This document shows positions 15,697 through 23,430 of a stretch of 64,000 bases of DNA, in pieces. The notes below the pieces were generated by a model. The model ran no database searches. It saw only the letters and a list, made by a program, of their open reading frames with translations, and was not told the DNA's origin. The position numbers and the translations under genes were made by a program. Source of the DNA: JAPLYB01 sp964481435 (GTDB lineage Archaea > Nanobdellota > Nanobdellia > Pacearchaeales > UBA284); assembly GCA_964481435.1 (NCBI GenBank), contig CAYZTH010000001.1, positions 1-64,000 on the forward strand, given 5' to 3'. Each line of letters opens with the position of its first letter. The first letter of the stretch is position 1.

Positions 15697-16193
15697 AAAG
15701 ACCCGATAGACAAGCAACACTCTGTGTTGTGATAGACCGGAATAAGAATAAGATTCTCCTTGCCATGAAGAAAAGAGGATTTGGTGTTGGCAAATATAAT
15801 GGATTTGGCGGCAAGATCAAAGAGGGAGAAACAATTGAACAAGCCGCAGTCAGGGAATTTCAAGAGGAATCTGAATTAAAGACAGAATTAAAATATTTAA
15901 AAAAAGTTGCCGAAATGGATTTCTTTTTTCCGCATGAACCCCAATTTGACCAGACAATGCATGCTTTTCTTGTTGAAAAATGGGCCGGAGAGCCTCGAGA
16001 GACCGAAGAGATGGCGTTCAAGTGGTTTGACTTGGATAAAATTCCCTATACAGAGATGTGGGACGATGATAAATACTGGTTGCCAAGAGTTATTGATGGA
16101 AAGATATTAAAGGCAAAGTTTGTTTTCAGATTAGAAGGAAACGAGCATATTAATGACCAGCAAGAAATAAAAGAGGTAGAATGTTTTGATTAA
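15693..16193 (+). CDS. NUDIX hydrolase, MTH1-like (8-oxo-dGTP diphosphatase type)
   Basis: 166 aa. Nudix box from G40 to L62: G-x5-E46-x7-R54-E55-x2-E58-E59, with Glu in place of the last Gly. The preceding GFGVGKYNGFGGK and the following MAFKWFDLDKIPYTEMWDDD are typical of MTH1/NUDT1, which degrades oxidised purine nucleotides. The first ATG overlaps the HD gene stop. Confidence 0.9.
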   Translation: MKRPDRQATLCVVIDRNKNKILLAMKKRGFGVGKYNGFGGKIKEGETIEQAAVREFQEESELKTELKYLKKVAEMDFFFPHEPQFDQTMHAFLVEKWAGEPRETEEMAFKWFDLDKIPYTEMWDDDKYWLPRVIDGKILKAKFVFRLEGNEHINDQQEIKEVECFD

Positions 16194-16194
16194 A

Positions 16195-16695
16195 ATGAAT
16201 AAACCTAGAAAAGTAAGGAGAGTAACGTCTCAAGAGCCGGGAACTGGGGCACAAAAATATCTTGTTGACACTTCGGTGATAGCGCAGAAAAAATTATACC
16301 CCCTTTTCAAAGATAAGATTAAAGGGGAGCTTCTGATTCCAAATGCGGTTATTGCTGAGCTTGAAAATTTAGCTAATCGCGGCCAGGATATTGGTTTTGA
16401 TGGATTAGAGGATATAGCCAAACTTCATCATCTTAAATCAAGAGTCAAGATAAGATTTCTTGGCGATAGGCCGACAGGACATCAGATTAAATTTGCTAAG
16501 TCTGGCGAGATAGACGCTTTAATAAGAAATTTAGCAGTTCAAGAAAAAGCAGTCTTAATTACTGCCGATAAAGTCCAAGCAAAATCCGCCCAGGCATATG
16601 GCCTTAAAGTTTTCTTCATAAAAACAATCTTCAAGGAAGAAAAGAAAAAATTCTCCCTTTTTGGATTTAAGAAAAATAACAAAAAAAAGAAATAA
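16195..16695 (+). CDS. Stand-alone PIN-domain protein related to the PIN-ATPase family
   Basis: 166 aa from the ATG at 16195, two bases after the NUDIX stop. PIN acidic residues are in KYLVDTSVIA (Asp), AVIAELENLA (Glu), KSGEIDALIRNLA (Asp) and ITADKVQAKSA (Asp). The stretch RGQDIGFDGLEDIAKLHHL matches the PIN part of the ~600-aa archaeal PIN-PilT-type ATPases. The ATPase and KH parts are missing; instead the chain ends in a Lys-rich tail after KKFSLFGFKKN. Likely an RNase of unknown target. No antitoxin gene is adjacent. Confidence 0.8.
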   Translation: MNKPRKVRRVTSQEPGTGAQKYLVDTSVIAQKKLYPLFKDKIKGELLIPNAVIAELENLANRGQDIGFDGLEDIAKLHHLKSRVKIRFLGDRPTGHQIKFAKSGEIDALIRNLAVQEKAVLITADKVQAKSAQAYGLKVFFIKTIFKEEKKKFSLFGFKKNNKKKK

Positions 16696-16764
16696 GTTTA
16701 TAAATCATTATTTAATTATCTCGTTATAAATTAATTTTTCAATTTATATTTGAAAAGAAGAGAA

Positions 16765-17391
16765 ATGATACCAAAAAAGATATTTTTTACTAAAGGCGTA
16801 GGAAGAGATAAAGAGAAATTAAAGTCTTTTGAGCTAGCTTTGAGAGATGCTGGAATCCAGCATTTTAATTTAGTAAATGTTTCAAGTATTATGCCCCCTG
16901 GATGCAAGATAGTTCCAAGATCCCAGGGCTTGCAGGAGTTACATGCCGGGGAAATTGTTTTCTGCGTTATGGCTCGAAACGAAACAAATGAGCCAAATAG
17001 GCTTATTTCAGCCGCAATAGGTTGTGCAGTTCCTTCTGATCCAAACGCTTATGGTTATCTATCTGAGCACCACGACTTTGGTATGACGGATTCTAATGCA
17101 GAGGATTATTCTGAAGACTTGGCAGCAACCATGCTTGCCTCTACTCTCGGAGTTGAATTTAATCCAGATGCGAGCTACGATGAAAGAAAAGAAGTTTGGA
17201 AGATCTCAGACAAATTTGTCAAGACAACAGCAATAGCACAATCAGCAGTGGGGGATAAAAATGGTCTATGGACTACGGTTGTTGCCGCAGTTATCTTTGT
17301 TCCTCCACAAGTTGAACCAAAAGGAGAATCGCTTCCTCCTATGCAAACAGAAATCACAACTGGAACCGCAAAAGATTCGGCCCAATCTTAA
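16765..17391 (+). CDS. pdaD: Pyruvoyl-dependent arginine decarboxylase
   Basis: 208 aa from the ATG at 16765; a TTG five codons earlier is possible but less likely. Makes agmatine for polyamines and for agmatidine in tRNA-Ile. The self-cleavage site is NVSS (S40-S41) followed by IMPPG; the second serine becomes the pyruvoyl group. Conserved substrate-site parts GCAVP, DFGMTDSNAEDYSEDLAA and GLWTTVVAAVIFV are all present. The C terminus has an unstructured extension. Confidence 0.96.
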   Translation: MIPKKIFFTKGVGRDKEKLKSFELALRDAGIQHFNLVNVSSIMPPGCKIVPRSQGLQELHAGEIVFCVMARNETNEPNRLISAAIGCAVPSDPNAYGYLSEHHDFGMTDSNAEDYSEDLAATMLASTLGVEFNPDASYDERKEVWKISDKFVKTTAIAQSAVGDKNGLWTTVVAAVIFVPPQVEPKGESLPPMQTEITTGTAKDSAQS

Positions 17392-17421
17392 GCTTTAAAT
17401 ATTCTCAGTTATTTAATAATT

Positions 17422-18339
17422 ATGGCAAATGAAATTTATGACCTGGCGATAGTTGGTGCAGGGGCAGCAGGATGTACTGCCGCAATATATTCTGCGAGAA
17501 GAAACTTGAAAACCCTCCTCCTAGATTCAAAAGCCATGGGGGGCTTATACACTGAAGCAACAATCATCGAAAACTATCCGGGTTTTGATAAAATTTCAGG
17601 CATAGAGCTGGCCCAGAAATTCCATAAGCAAGTTCAAGCACTCCCCATAAAGTTTATTCAAAAGGCTGTTGAAGACATAAAGAGTAAAAAAGATTTATTT
17701 GAAATCAAGACCGACAAAGAGACATTCGTAAGTAAAGCAATTATTATAACTTCTGGGCTTCAACCAAGAAATCTGGGTCTTGATACAGAGAAGAAATTTG
17801 TTGGTAAAGGAATAAGTTACTGTGCAACGTGTGACGCCCCTTTATTCCAGGGCAAGGATGTTGCAGTTGTTGGGGGAGGAAATTCTGCATTTTACTATGC
17901 TCTTCATCTTTCAGAGATATGCAATAAAGTCTATCTGATAAATATCAAAAAAGAATTCAGCGCAGACGATGTCGTTATATCAAAGGTCAAGTCCCAAAAA
18001 AATGTTGAATTCAAAGCCCCTTTTTCAGTATCAGAACTTAAGGGAAAGAATTTTTTAGAATCTATAAAAATAAAGCAAGATGGAAAAGAGCAAGTCCTTA
18101 ATGTTTCAGGCTTGTTCATAGCAATAGGGCAAGAACCCAAGCTAGATTTCTTAAAAGACTTAAAACCCGCCCTTGGGGAAAAACACACTCTAAAAGTTGA
18201 TGAAAATCTAAAAACATCGATAACAGGCATGTTCGCCGCAGGCGATGTCACCGGAACAGCGGGCCAAATAATAATTGCATGTGGCCAGGGAGCCAAGGCT
18301 GCCCTTAATGCGACCCAGTATCTTAAAGAAAAAGATTAA
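17422..18339 (+). CDS. trxB: Thioredoxin-disulfide reductase
   Basis: 305 aa. FAD site GAGAAGCTAAIYSARR near the N terminus, redox pair C134-A-T-C137 in SYCATCDAP, NAD(P)-site GGGNSAFYYALHLS and FAD motif GMFAAGDVTG near the C terminus. The NADP-specific HRRxxxR after the second dinucleotide fold is not evident (INIKKEFSA), so cofactor preference is uncertain. No thioredoxin gene lies nearby. Confidence 0.95.
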   Translation: MANEIYDLAIVGAGAAGCTAAIYSARRNLKTLLLDSKAMGGLYTEATIIENYPGFDKISGIELAQKFHKQVQALPIKFIQKAVEDIKSKKDLFEIKTDKETFVSKAIIITSGLQPRNLGLDTEKKFVGKGISYCATCDAPLFQGKDVAVVGGGNSAFYYALHLSEICNKVYLINIKKEFSADDVVISKVKSQKNVEFKAPFSVSELKGKNFLESIKIKQDGKEQVLNVSGLFIAIGQEPKLDFLKDLKPALGEKHTLKVDENLKTSITGMFAAGDVTGTAGQIIIACGQGAKAALNATQYLKEKD

Positions 18340-18354
18340 TAAAATTAATATAAA

Positions 18355-18939
18355 ATGGCAGAAGTGAAAGTTTTAATTGAAGGTTATGCAAAAAAAGATA
18401 AAAATGGCTGGTTAGCTTCTCCCGCAACAGTTCTAATCAAAGATAACGGTTTGAATATAATTGCAGATCCTGGTTCAAACAAAAAGCTTCTACTTAAAAA
18501 ACTAGCAGAAGAGAAGCTTAAACCCGAAGATATAAATCTTATATTTGTTACGCACTATCACCTAGACCATACTCTAAACATCAGACTTTTTCCAGATTGT
18601 GACGTATTAGATGGGACTGAAATAAATAGGGATGATAAAATCATAAGTTATTCTGATAAGATTCCTGGGACAAGTATTCAAGTAATTCAAACTCCCGGAC
18701 ATGCTCACGAACATGCTTCATTGATTGTCAATACAAACAAAGGTAAGATCCTTATTGCAGGGGATTTATTCTGGTGGAGAACTGATGAAAAACAGGCAAC
18801 GGATTATGAAAGCTTGATAAAAAAACAAGACCCTTATGTCAAAGATGAGGAAGAGATTGAAGAAAGTAGAAAGATGGCTTTAGCCTTAGCAGACTGGGTT
18901 ATTCCCGGTCATGGCAAGATGTTCAAGGTCAAAAAGTAA
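18355..18939 (+). CDS. Metallo-beta-lactamase fold hydrolase
   Basis: 194 aa. Metal motif H67-Y-H69-L-D71-H72, a second His in TPGHAHEHASL, an Asp in IAGDLFWW and the last His in VIPGHGKMF, a full two-metal site. Length and order fit the glyoxalase II-like/MBLAC1-like branch. It follows trxB by 15 nt and its stop is 2 nt from the end of tRNA-Arg on the other strand. Confidence 0.9.
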   Translation: MAEVKVLIEGYAKKDKNGWLASPATVLIKDNGLNIIADPGSNKKLLLKKLAEEKLKPEDINLIFVTHYHLDHTLNIRLFPDCDVLDGTEINRDDKIISYSDKIPGTSIQVIQTPGHAHEHASLIVNTNKGKILIAGDLFWWRTDEKQATDYESLIKKQDPYVKDEEEIEESRKMALALADWVIPGHGKMFKVKK

Positions 18940-18941
18940 AA

Positions 18942-19015
18942 CGCACCCGAGAGGAGTTGAACCCCCAACCTAAGGCTTAGGATGCCTTCGCTCTATCCAG
19001 TTGAGCTACGGGTGC
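18942..19015 (-). tRNA. tRNA-Arg, anticodon CCU
   Basis: 74 nt on the minus strand. Acceptor GCACCCG pairs with CGGGUGC, discriminator G. Anticodon stem AAGGC/GCCUU encloses loop AUCCUAA, giving CCU. The T-arm has the GGGGGUUCAACUCC form. No intron. The next tRNA upstream on the same strand, tRNA-Gly, is 50 nt away. Confidence 0.94.
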
Positions 19016-19065
19016 TTGATATCTTTATCGATTATATATTTAAATAACTTCTTTAAGAAGAAGCA

Positions 19066-19137
19066 TGCGCCGGCCGGGGGTCGAACCCGGGTATATTGCT
19101 TGGAAGGCAATAGTCTTGACCACTGGACCACCAGCGC
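19066..19137 (-). tRNA. tRNA-Gly, anticodon UCC
   Basis: 72 nt on the minus strand. Acceptor GCGCUGG pairs with CCGGCGC (one U-G), discriminator A. Anticodon stem AUUGC/GCAAU encloses CUUCCAA, giving UCC. T-arm CCGGG-UUCGACC-CCCGG. Its 5' end is 2 nt from the stop codon of the second homing endonuclease gene, which lies upstream on the same strand. Confidence 0.95.
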
Positions 19138-19139
19138 GC

Positions 19140-19964
19140 TTAATTAAAGTATAAATTGAACTTTTTTAAATGTTTAGGATTAGCAGGTTTTATTACTTCA
19201 AAAAACCTCTTGATATCCTCTTTTTTATACAAATAAACATTTTTCTTCCTTATGCCAAATTCAAAATCTATAAACTTTAGGCCACCTTTTATTTGTTCTA
19301 AATAAACAGGGTCCCCACTGGATATTTCAACAACAGGGTCTTTTTTTCTTCTTATATAAAATGTTCCATCTGTATCAAATAGGCCCCTAAAATAGTTAGC
19401 AAGGAGATTTTTATCAGAAAAAATTTCTTTAGGGATACCTAGTTTCCCCATTTTCCTTCCTTTTGGTAACTCAAATTCTTTTGTTAAAAAATCAATTAAT
19501 TCTTTGGAATATCCCCTTAACTTCAAATAATGATTAAATTTTTCAATATTGAACTTCATTTTAAAGAGTTCTTCAAATTTTTTCTTTAGATACAAGAAAT
19601 AATTCGTATCACCCAAATTCCCTGTAACAGAAACTTCATGATTTATTTTGCTTAAATGCCCGTCTCCATTAAGAACGCCCAAAACTTCAGCAAGGTTCTG
19701 GTCTAAAATAGGTTTATTTATGCACTTTTTCAAATATTTTTCCATCACAATTATATCAAATTTTTTTGGATTAAATGAAGATATTTTTACCAATTTATCA
19801 AAAGTGATTTGAGGAATTAAGCAATCTCCTCTTTTGTATTTGAAAATCATATCTCTAGTAACCCCTAATTCCTTTGATAAATGGGGATAGGTAGAAACTT
19901 TTTCTTTAGCTTTTTTAAAGAGATTATTTCTTTCTAACGCATTAATCTTTATGAAATTAGCCAT
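19140..19964 (-). CDS. Free-standing LAGLIDADG homing endonuclease with N-terminal HTH
   Basis: 274 aa from the ATG at 19964; a GTG 17 codons upstream (20015) is rejected because the TATA box at 19984-19994 would lie inside it. An N-terminal helix-turn-helix (YPHLSKELGVTRDMIFKYKRG, split over about 25-45) precedes two LAGLIDADG helices: LAEVLGVLNGDGHLS and YFRGLFDTDGTFYI. The stop codon is 2 nt from the 5' end of tRNA-Gly. It is not within an intron or intein, so it is a self-expressed endonuclease gene. Divergent from secF. Confidence 0.9.
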   Translation of the reverse strand: MANFIKINALERNNLFKKAKEKVSTYPHLSKELGVTRDMIFKYKRGDCLIPQITFDKLVKISSFNPKKFDIIVMEKYLKKCINKPILDQNLAEVLGVLNGDGHLSKINHEVSVTGNLGDTNYFLYLKKKFEELFKMKFNIEKFNHYLKLRGYSKELIDFLTKEFELPKGRKMGKLGIPKEIFSDKNLLANYFRGLFDTDGTFYIRRKKDPVVEISSGDPVYLEQIKGGLKFIDFEFGIRKKNVYLYKKEDIKRFFEVIKPANPKHLKKFNLYFN

Positions 19965-19983
19965 AATCCTTAGAAGAATTTCA

Positions 19984-19994
19984 TATTTATAAAT
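19984..19994 (-). promoter_or_regulatory. TATA element of the second endonuclease gene
   Basis: Read on the minus strand as gatttataaat, centred 25 nt before the ATG at 19964, the spacing of a leaderless archaeal transcript. Confidence 0.5.
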
Positions 19995-20052
19995 CTTATT
20001 ATTTCTACTAACCACTATACTACCAACGCATGATTTTATCAGATATGCTCAA

Positions 20053-20090
20053 TTTAAAAACCTTTTTCACAGAAATGAAAGGTTTTTAAA
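20053..20090. promoter_or_regulatory. Inverted repeat overlapping the secF TATA box
   Basis: TTTAAAAACC at 20053-20062 is the exact reverse complement of GGTTTTTAAA at 20081-20090, with further near-pairing inward (tttttc / gaaa). The right arm is centred 25 nt before the secF ATG and is probably its TATA box. The left arm would act as a TATA box on the minus strand, facing the endonuclease gene. Confidence 0.5.
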
Positions 20091-20111
20091 CACCCCCCGC
20101 TAATCATAAAA

Positions 20112-21134
20112 ATGGAACCAGAAGACAATATTGCTAAGGCAGATGGTGTTTCTGAGAATAAGGTCGAAGAATTAAAAGAAGAAAAGACCGAAGTAAAAGA
20201 GATAAAACCTGAAAAAGTAAAAGAAAAAGGGCCCAAAAAACCATTTAGACTTATTCCGACTTCTGCATGGTATGATAAACACTATAAGAAACTTCTGATC
20301 ATATGGATAATTATCTCCATTTTGATTATTGCTCAGCTCGTTTTTATGGTAGCAACAACTGGCGATATAATGCGCAAGGATGTCTCACTTACAGGAGGAA
20401 CTTCTATAAGTGTCTACACAAACGCTACGATGAACACGAAAGAATTAGCTGCTTCTTTAAAAGCCAGTCTGAATCAAGAGGTTTCTGTTCGAACACTGAC
20501 TGAGATCTCTTCAGGAAAACAGATTGCCTTTATTGTTGAAACCAAGGCGGACGCAAATCAGACACAGACCGCGCTTGAAGAAAGATTGGGCTATACTTTG
20601 GACTCAGGCAATTCCACAATAGAGACGTCTGGTTCAAATCTAAGCAAGTCTTTCTATAGGCAATTGATAATCGCCTTGATACTGGCATTCATTTTCATGG
20701 GAATAACTGTTTTCATAATATTCAGGGTACCAATCCCAAGCCTGGCAATAATCCAGTGCGGAGTTTTTGATACTATTGGTGCTTTAGCCATAGCAAATTT
20801 ATTCGGAATACAGATGTCCACGGCGGGTATAGCTGCCTTGCTTATGCTTGTCGGGTACTCAGTAGATACTGACACGCTTCTGACAACGAAAGTCATCAAA
20901 AGAAAAAGCGAAGGCAATACAAATTCAAGAATCAAATCTTCATTCAAAACAGGGATAATAATGACCCTGACCTCCTTAGTAGCAGTAATAACTGGATACT
21001 TCATTGTAACCTCTCCTGTCTTAAAACAAATATTCTTTGTTTTATCAGCAGGACTGGTAATTGACCTATTTGGGACATGGTTTGGCAACGCAGCAATACT
21101 TAAATGGTACTGTAAGAAGAAGGGAATAAACTAA
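20112..21134 (+). CDS. secF: Protein export membrane protein SecF
   Basis: 340 aa. A charged cytoplasmic N-terminal extension (~55 aa, Glu/Lys-rich) precedes the first helix, then the extracellular domain and five more helices. Family motifs: DVSLTGGTSISV near the first helix, VGYSVDTDTLLTTKV (the SecF 'YSxxDT' motif) and SLVAVITGYF. Works with SecD to drive late steps of Sec export using the ion gradient. In archaea secF precedes secD, as here. Confidence 0.96.
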   Translation: MEPEDNIAKADGVSENKVEELKEEKTEVKEIKPEKVKEKGPKKPFRLIPTSAWYDKHYKKLLIIWIIISILIIAQLVFMVATTGDIMRKDVSLTGGTSISVYTNATMNTKELAASLKASLNQEVSVRTLTEISSGKQIAFIVETKADANQTQTALEERLGYTLDSGNSTIETSGSNLSKSFYRQLIIALILAFIFMGITVFIIFRVPIPSLAIIQCGVFDTIGALAIANLFGIQMSTAGIAALLMLVGYSVDTDTLLTTKVIKRKSEGNTNSRIKSSFKTGIIMTLTSLVAVITGYFIVTSPVLKQIFFVLSAGLVIDLFGTWFGNAAILKWYCKKKGIN

Positions 21135-21168
21135 ATATAATTAACAAAATAAATAAAACTTATAAAAA

Positions 21169-22899
21169 ATGGCAAAAGTATCTTGGAAAATATGGCTCTT
21201 GGTTATTGCGTTGATTATAGCTCTTGCTTTGATAATTAATTTTAAAGCTTTTTCCGGAGGTGTGGAAATCAATGATATAAATACAAATTCTTCTGCATTT
21301 AATGCCGGAATTGCAAGAGGAGAGATACTAAAAGAAATAAATGGAGTTAAAATCAATTCTATTCCGGAGTTTTATAATGAAATTTCCAAAATACAGATTG
21401 TTCCAAGAACGCTGACTATCCAGACCGAAGATAAACTCATTACATATCAGACTTCCCAGATAGACTTCAGCATAGATAACCGGACTGTTTCTTTCGTTTC
21501 CGGAGATTCTGAAAAAGCCGGCCTAAAAGTTGGCATGATTGTAGAATCCATAGATAATTATTCCCTCGCGAGTTTTTCTTTTTCAGACATTAGAAAAGAA
21601 ATCGAACCATCTGTAAAAATTGAGATTCTGACCGACGTGAATGATTATATCTTTTTGACTACAAAAGACCCGGGCATAACTGTAACAAAACTTTCTAAGT
21701 GGAATGTAAAAACAGGGCTGGATATACAAGGAGGTTCAAGAGCATTGATATCCCCTGAAAAGAAACTTGATGCCCAAGAGATGATTAATTTTAAATCAGT
21801 TATAGAACAGAGACTTAATACTTATGGAATTAAAGACGTAGTTATTCGTGATGCAAGCAATCCTTTTACAAGTGAGCAGTACCTTATTATTGAGATTGCG
21901 GGCGCAACACCAAAGGAACTTCAAGAGCTTATATCCCAACAGGGAAAATTTGAAGCCAAAATCGGCAACAGTACCGTCTTTGTCGGAGGAATGGGGGACA
22001 TTAAGCATGTTTGCCAAGGAGATGGTTCATGCGAATTTGTTGAACCTGCCCAATTATCGGGAAGTTCATACTTTGCTAAGTTCAGTTTCACCATAGATTT
22101 ATCTCCAAAAGCTGCTCAGAGACAAGCCCAGGCAACATCAAGACTTTCTGAAAATTTAAGTCAGGGAAAAGGATATCTCAATGAAACAATTGACTTATAT
22201 CTAGATGATACTTTATTAGACAAACTTCTTATTTCATCTGATCTAAAAGGAAAAGAAGTGACAACAGTAACAATTTCGGGTTCTGGAGTCGGCAATTCCA
22301 AAGCAGATGCTGTTAAAGATTCTCAAAACAGTATGAAAAAATTACAGACTATCCTCATTACAGGAAGCCTGCCTTTCAAGATAAGGATAGATAAGATAGA
22401 CACCATTTCTCCAACCGTTGGCCAAGAATTCAATCAAAACATAATCTTCGCAATAATTGCCATTTTCATTGTAGTCTGCTTGATTATATATTTAAGATTC
22501 AGAAAGCTGAAGATTGTCCTTCCAGTGATAATAACACTAGCTTCAGAAGTTATTTTGACACTAGGTATCGCTGCCCTGATTAAATGGAATTTAGATCTTC
22601 CTAGTATTGCAGGTATAATTGCGGCCATTGGTACAGGGGTTGATGATCAGATTGTCATGATTGATGAGTCTGAAACCTCCAAGGAGTATGGGATAAAAGA
22701 GAGAATCAAAAGAGCTTTTTTCATAATCTTTGCAGCCTATGCCACAGTTATGGTTTCTTTAGTTCCTCTCTGGTTTGCAGGAGCAGGCCTATTGAAAGGT
22801 TTTGCACTGACAACAGCAATAGGAATAACTGTTGGAGTCTTCATAACAAGGCCTGCATTTGCGGAATTCCTCAAAATCATTAAAAAAGATAAAGACTGA
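21169..22899 (+). CDS. secD: Protein export membrane protein SecD
   Basis: 576 aa. One N-terminal helix, then a PDZ-like section near 40-70 (IARGEILKEINGVKI), the P1 domain beginning GLDIQGGSRALISP and five C-terminal helices with IAAIGTGVDDQIVMIDES, the archaeal form of the SecD motif. The PDZ-like insert is a known feature of archaeal SecD. Follows secF by 34 nt. Confidence 0.96.
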   Translation: MAKVSWKIWLLVIALIIALALIINFKAFSGGVEINDINTNSSAFNAGIARGEILKEINGVKINSIPEFYNEISKIQIVPRTLTIQTEDKLITYQTSQIDFSIDNRTVSFVSGDSEKAGLKVGMIVESIDNYSLASFSFSDIRKEIEPSVKIEILTDVNDYIFLTTKDPGITVTKLSKWNVKTGLDIQGGSRALISPEKKLDAQEMINFKSVIEQRLNTYGIKDVVIRDASNPFTSEQYLIIEIAGATPKELQELISQQGKFEAKIGNSTVFVGGMGDIKHVCQGDGSCEFVEPAQLSGSSYFAKFSFTIDLSPKAAQRQAQATSRLSENLSQGKGYLNETIDLYLDDTLLDKLLISSDLKGKEVTTVTISGSGVGNSKADAVKDSQNSMKKLQTILITGSLPFKIRIDKIDTISPTVGQEFNQNIIFAIIAIFIVVCLIIYLRFRKLKIVLPVIITLASEVILTLGIAALIKWNLDLPSIAGIIAAIGTGVDDQIVMIDESETSKEYGIKERIKRAFFIIFAAYATVMVSLVPLWFAGAGLLKGFALTTAIGITVGVFITRPAFAEFLKIIKKDKD

Positions 22900-22910
22900 A
22901 AAGCCCAGAT

Positions 22911-23330
22911 ATGCTTCCCCACATACATGTGATTATCTCGCTAATAGCCTCACTAATCCTCTATGCTCTGAAAATAAATCCTCTTTTTATTTTATTATTC
23001 TTCTTAGCTTCGATTTTGATAGATTTCGATCACTATCTGTTATATGTTTTCAGAAAAAAGAAGTTCAACCTCTTCAAAGCATATAGTTACTGTCGAAATG
23101 ATTCTGAAAGAGAATTCTTAAAAGAAGGGAAGAAAAGAGTCTTATTCGTTTTTCATAATGTTGAGATTTTTTTGATTCTGTTTATTCTTTCTTTTTTCAT
23201 AAGTTTCTTTGTGCCTATTGTTTTAGGATATGTATTTCATTCGATAATTGATATTATAACTGAAATGCCCGAGAAAGTTAAAAAAGATTGGTCAATTATC
23301 CATTACTGTACTGGAATCATCAAAAATTAG
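22911..23330 (+). CDS. Small membrane protein, possible YdjM-type metal-dependent hydrolase
   Basis: 139 aa, about three to four membrane helices. Motifs LIDFDHYLLYVFRKKK and LGYVFHSIIDIITEMP place an Asp-x-Asp-His and His-x3-Asp at membrane edges, as in the YdjM/DUF457 group of membrane hydrolases. The start is 11 nt after the secD stop, so it is likely read with secFD. Activity is not established. Confidence 0.65.
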   Translation: MLPHIHVIISLIASLILYALKINPLFILLFFLASILIDFDHYLLYVFRKKKFNLFKAYSYCRNDSEREFLKEGKKRVLFVFHNVEIFLILFILSFFISFFVPIVLGYVFHSIIDIITEMPEKVKKDWSIIHYCTGIIKN

Positions 23331-23336
23331 AAACTC

Positions 23337-23370
23337 TTTGGTGCCCAGAAAACTTCTTTGGCATACCAAA
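23337..23370. other. Stem-loop after the secFD operon
   Basis: TTTGGT-GCC (23337-23345) pairs with GGC-(AT)-ACCAAA (23360-23370) around a 14-nt loop. It lies between two convergent genes, so a terminator or small structured 3' end is the simplest reading. No long T run follows immediately. Confidence 0.35.
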
Positions 23371-23430
23371 AATTGAATAATTTTTTAGCATGCGAGATAT
23401 CCTACTCATACCAAAAAAGTGGTCGTATTC

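Noticed and set aside
19140..20015. Endonuclease as part of a tRNA-Gly intron
   Set aside because: The tRNA-Gly is complete and unbroken; the gene lies outside it with its own promoter.
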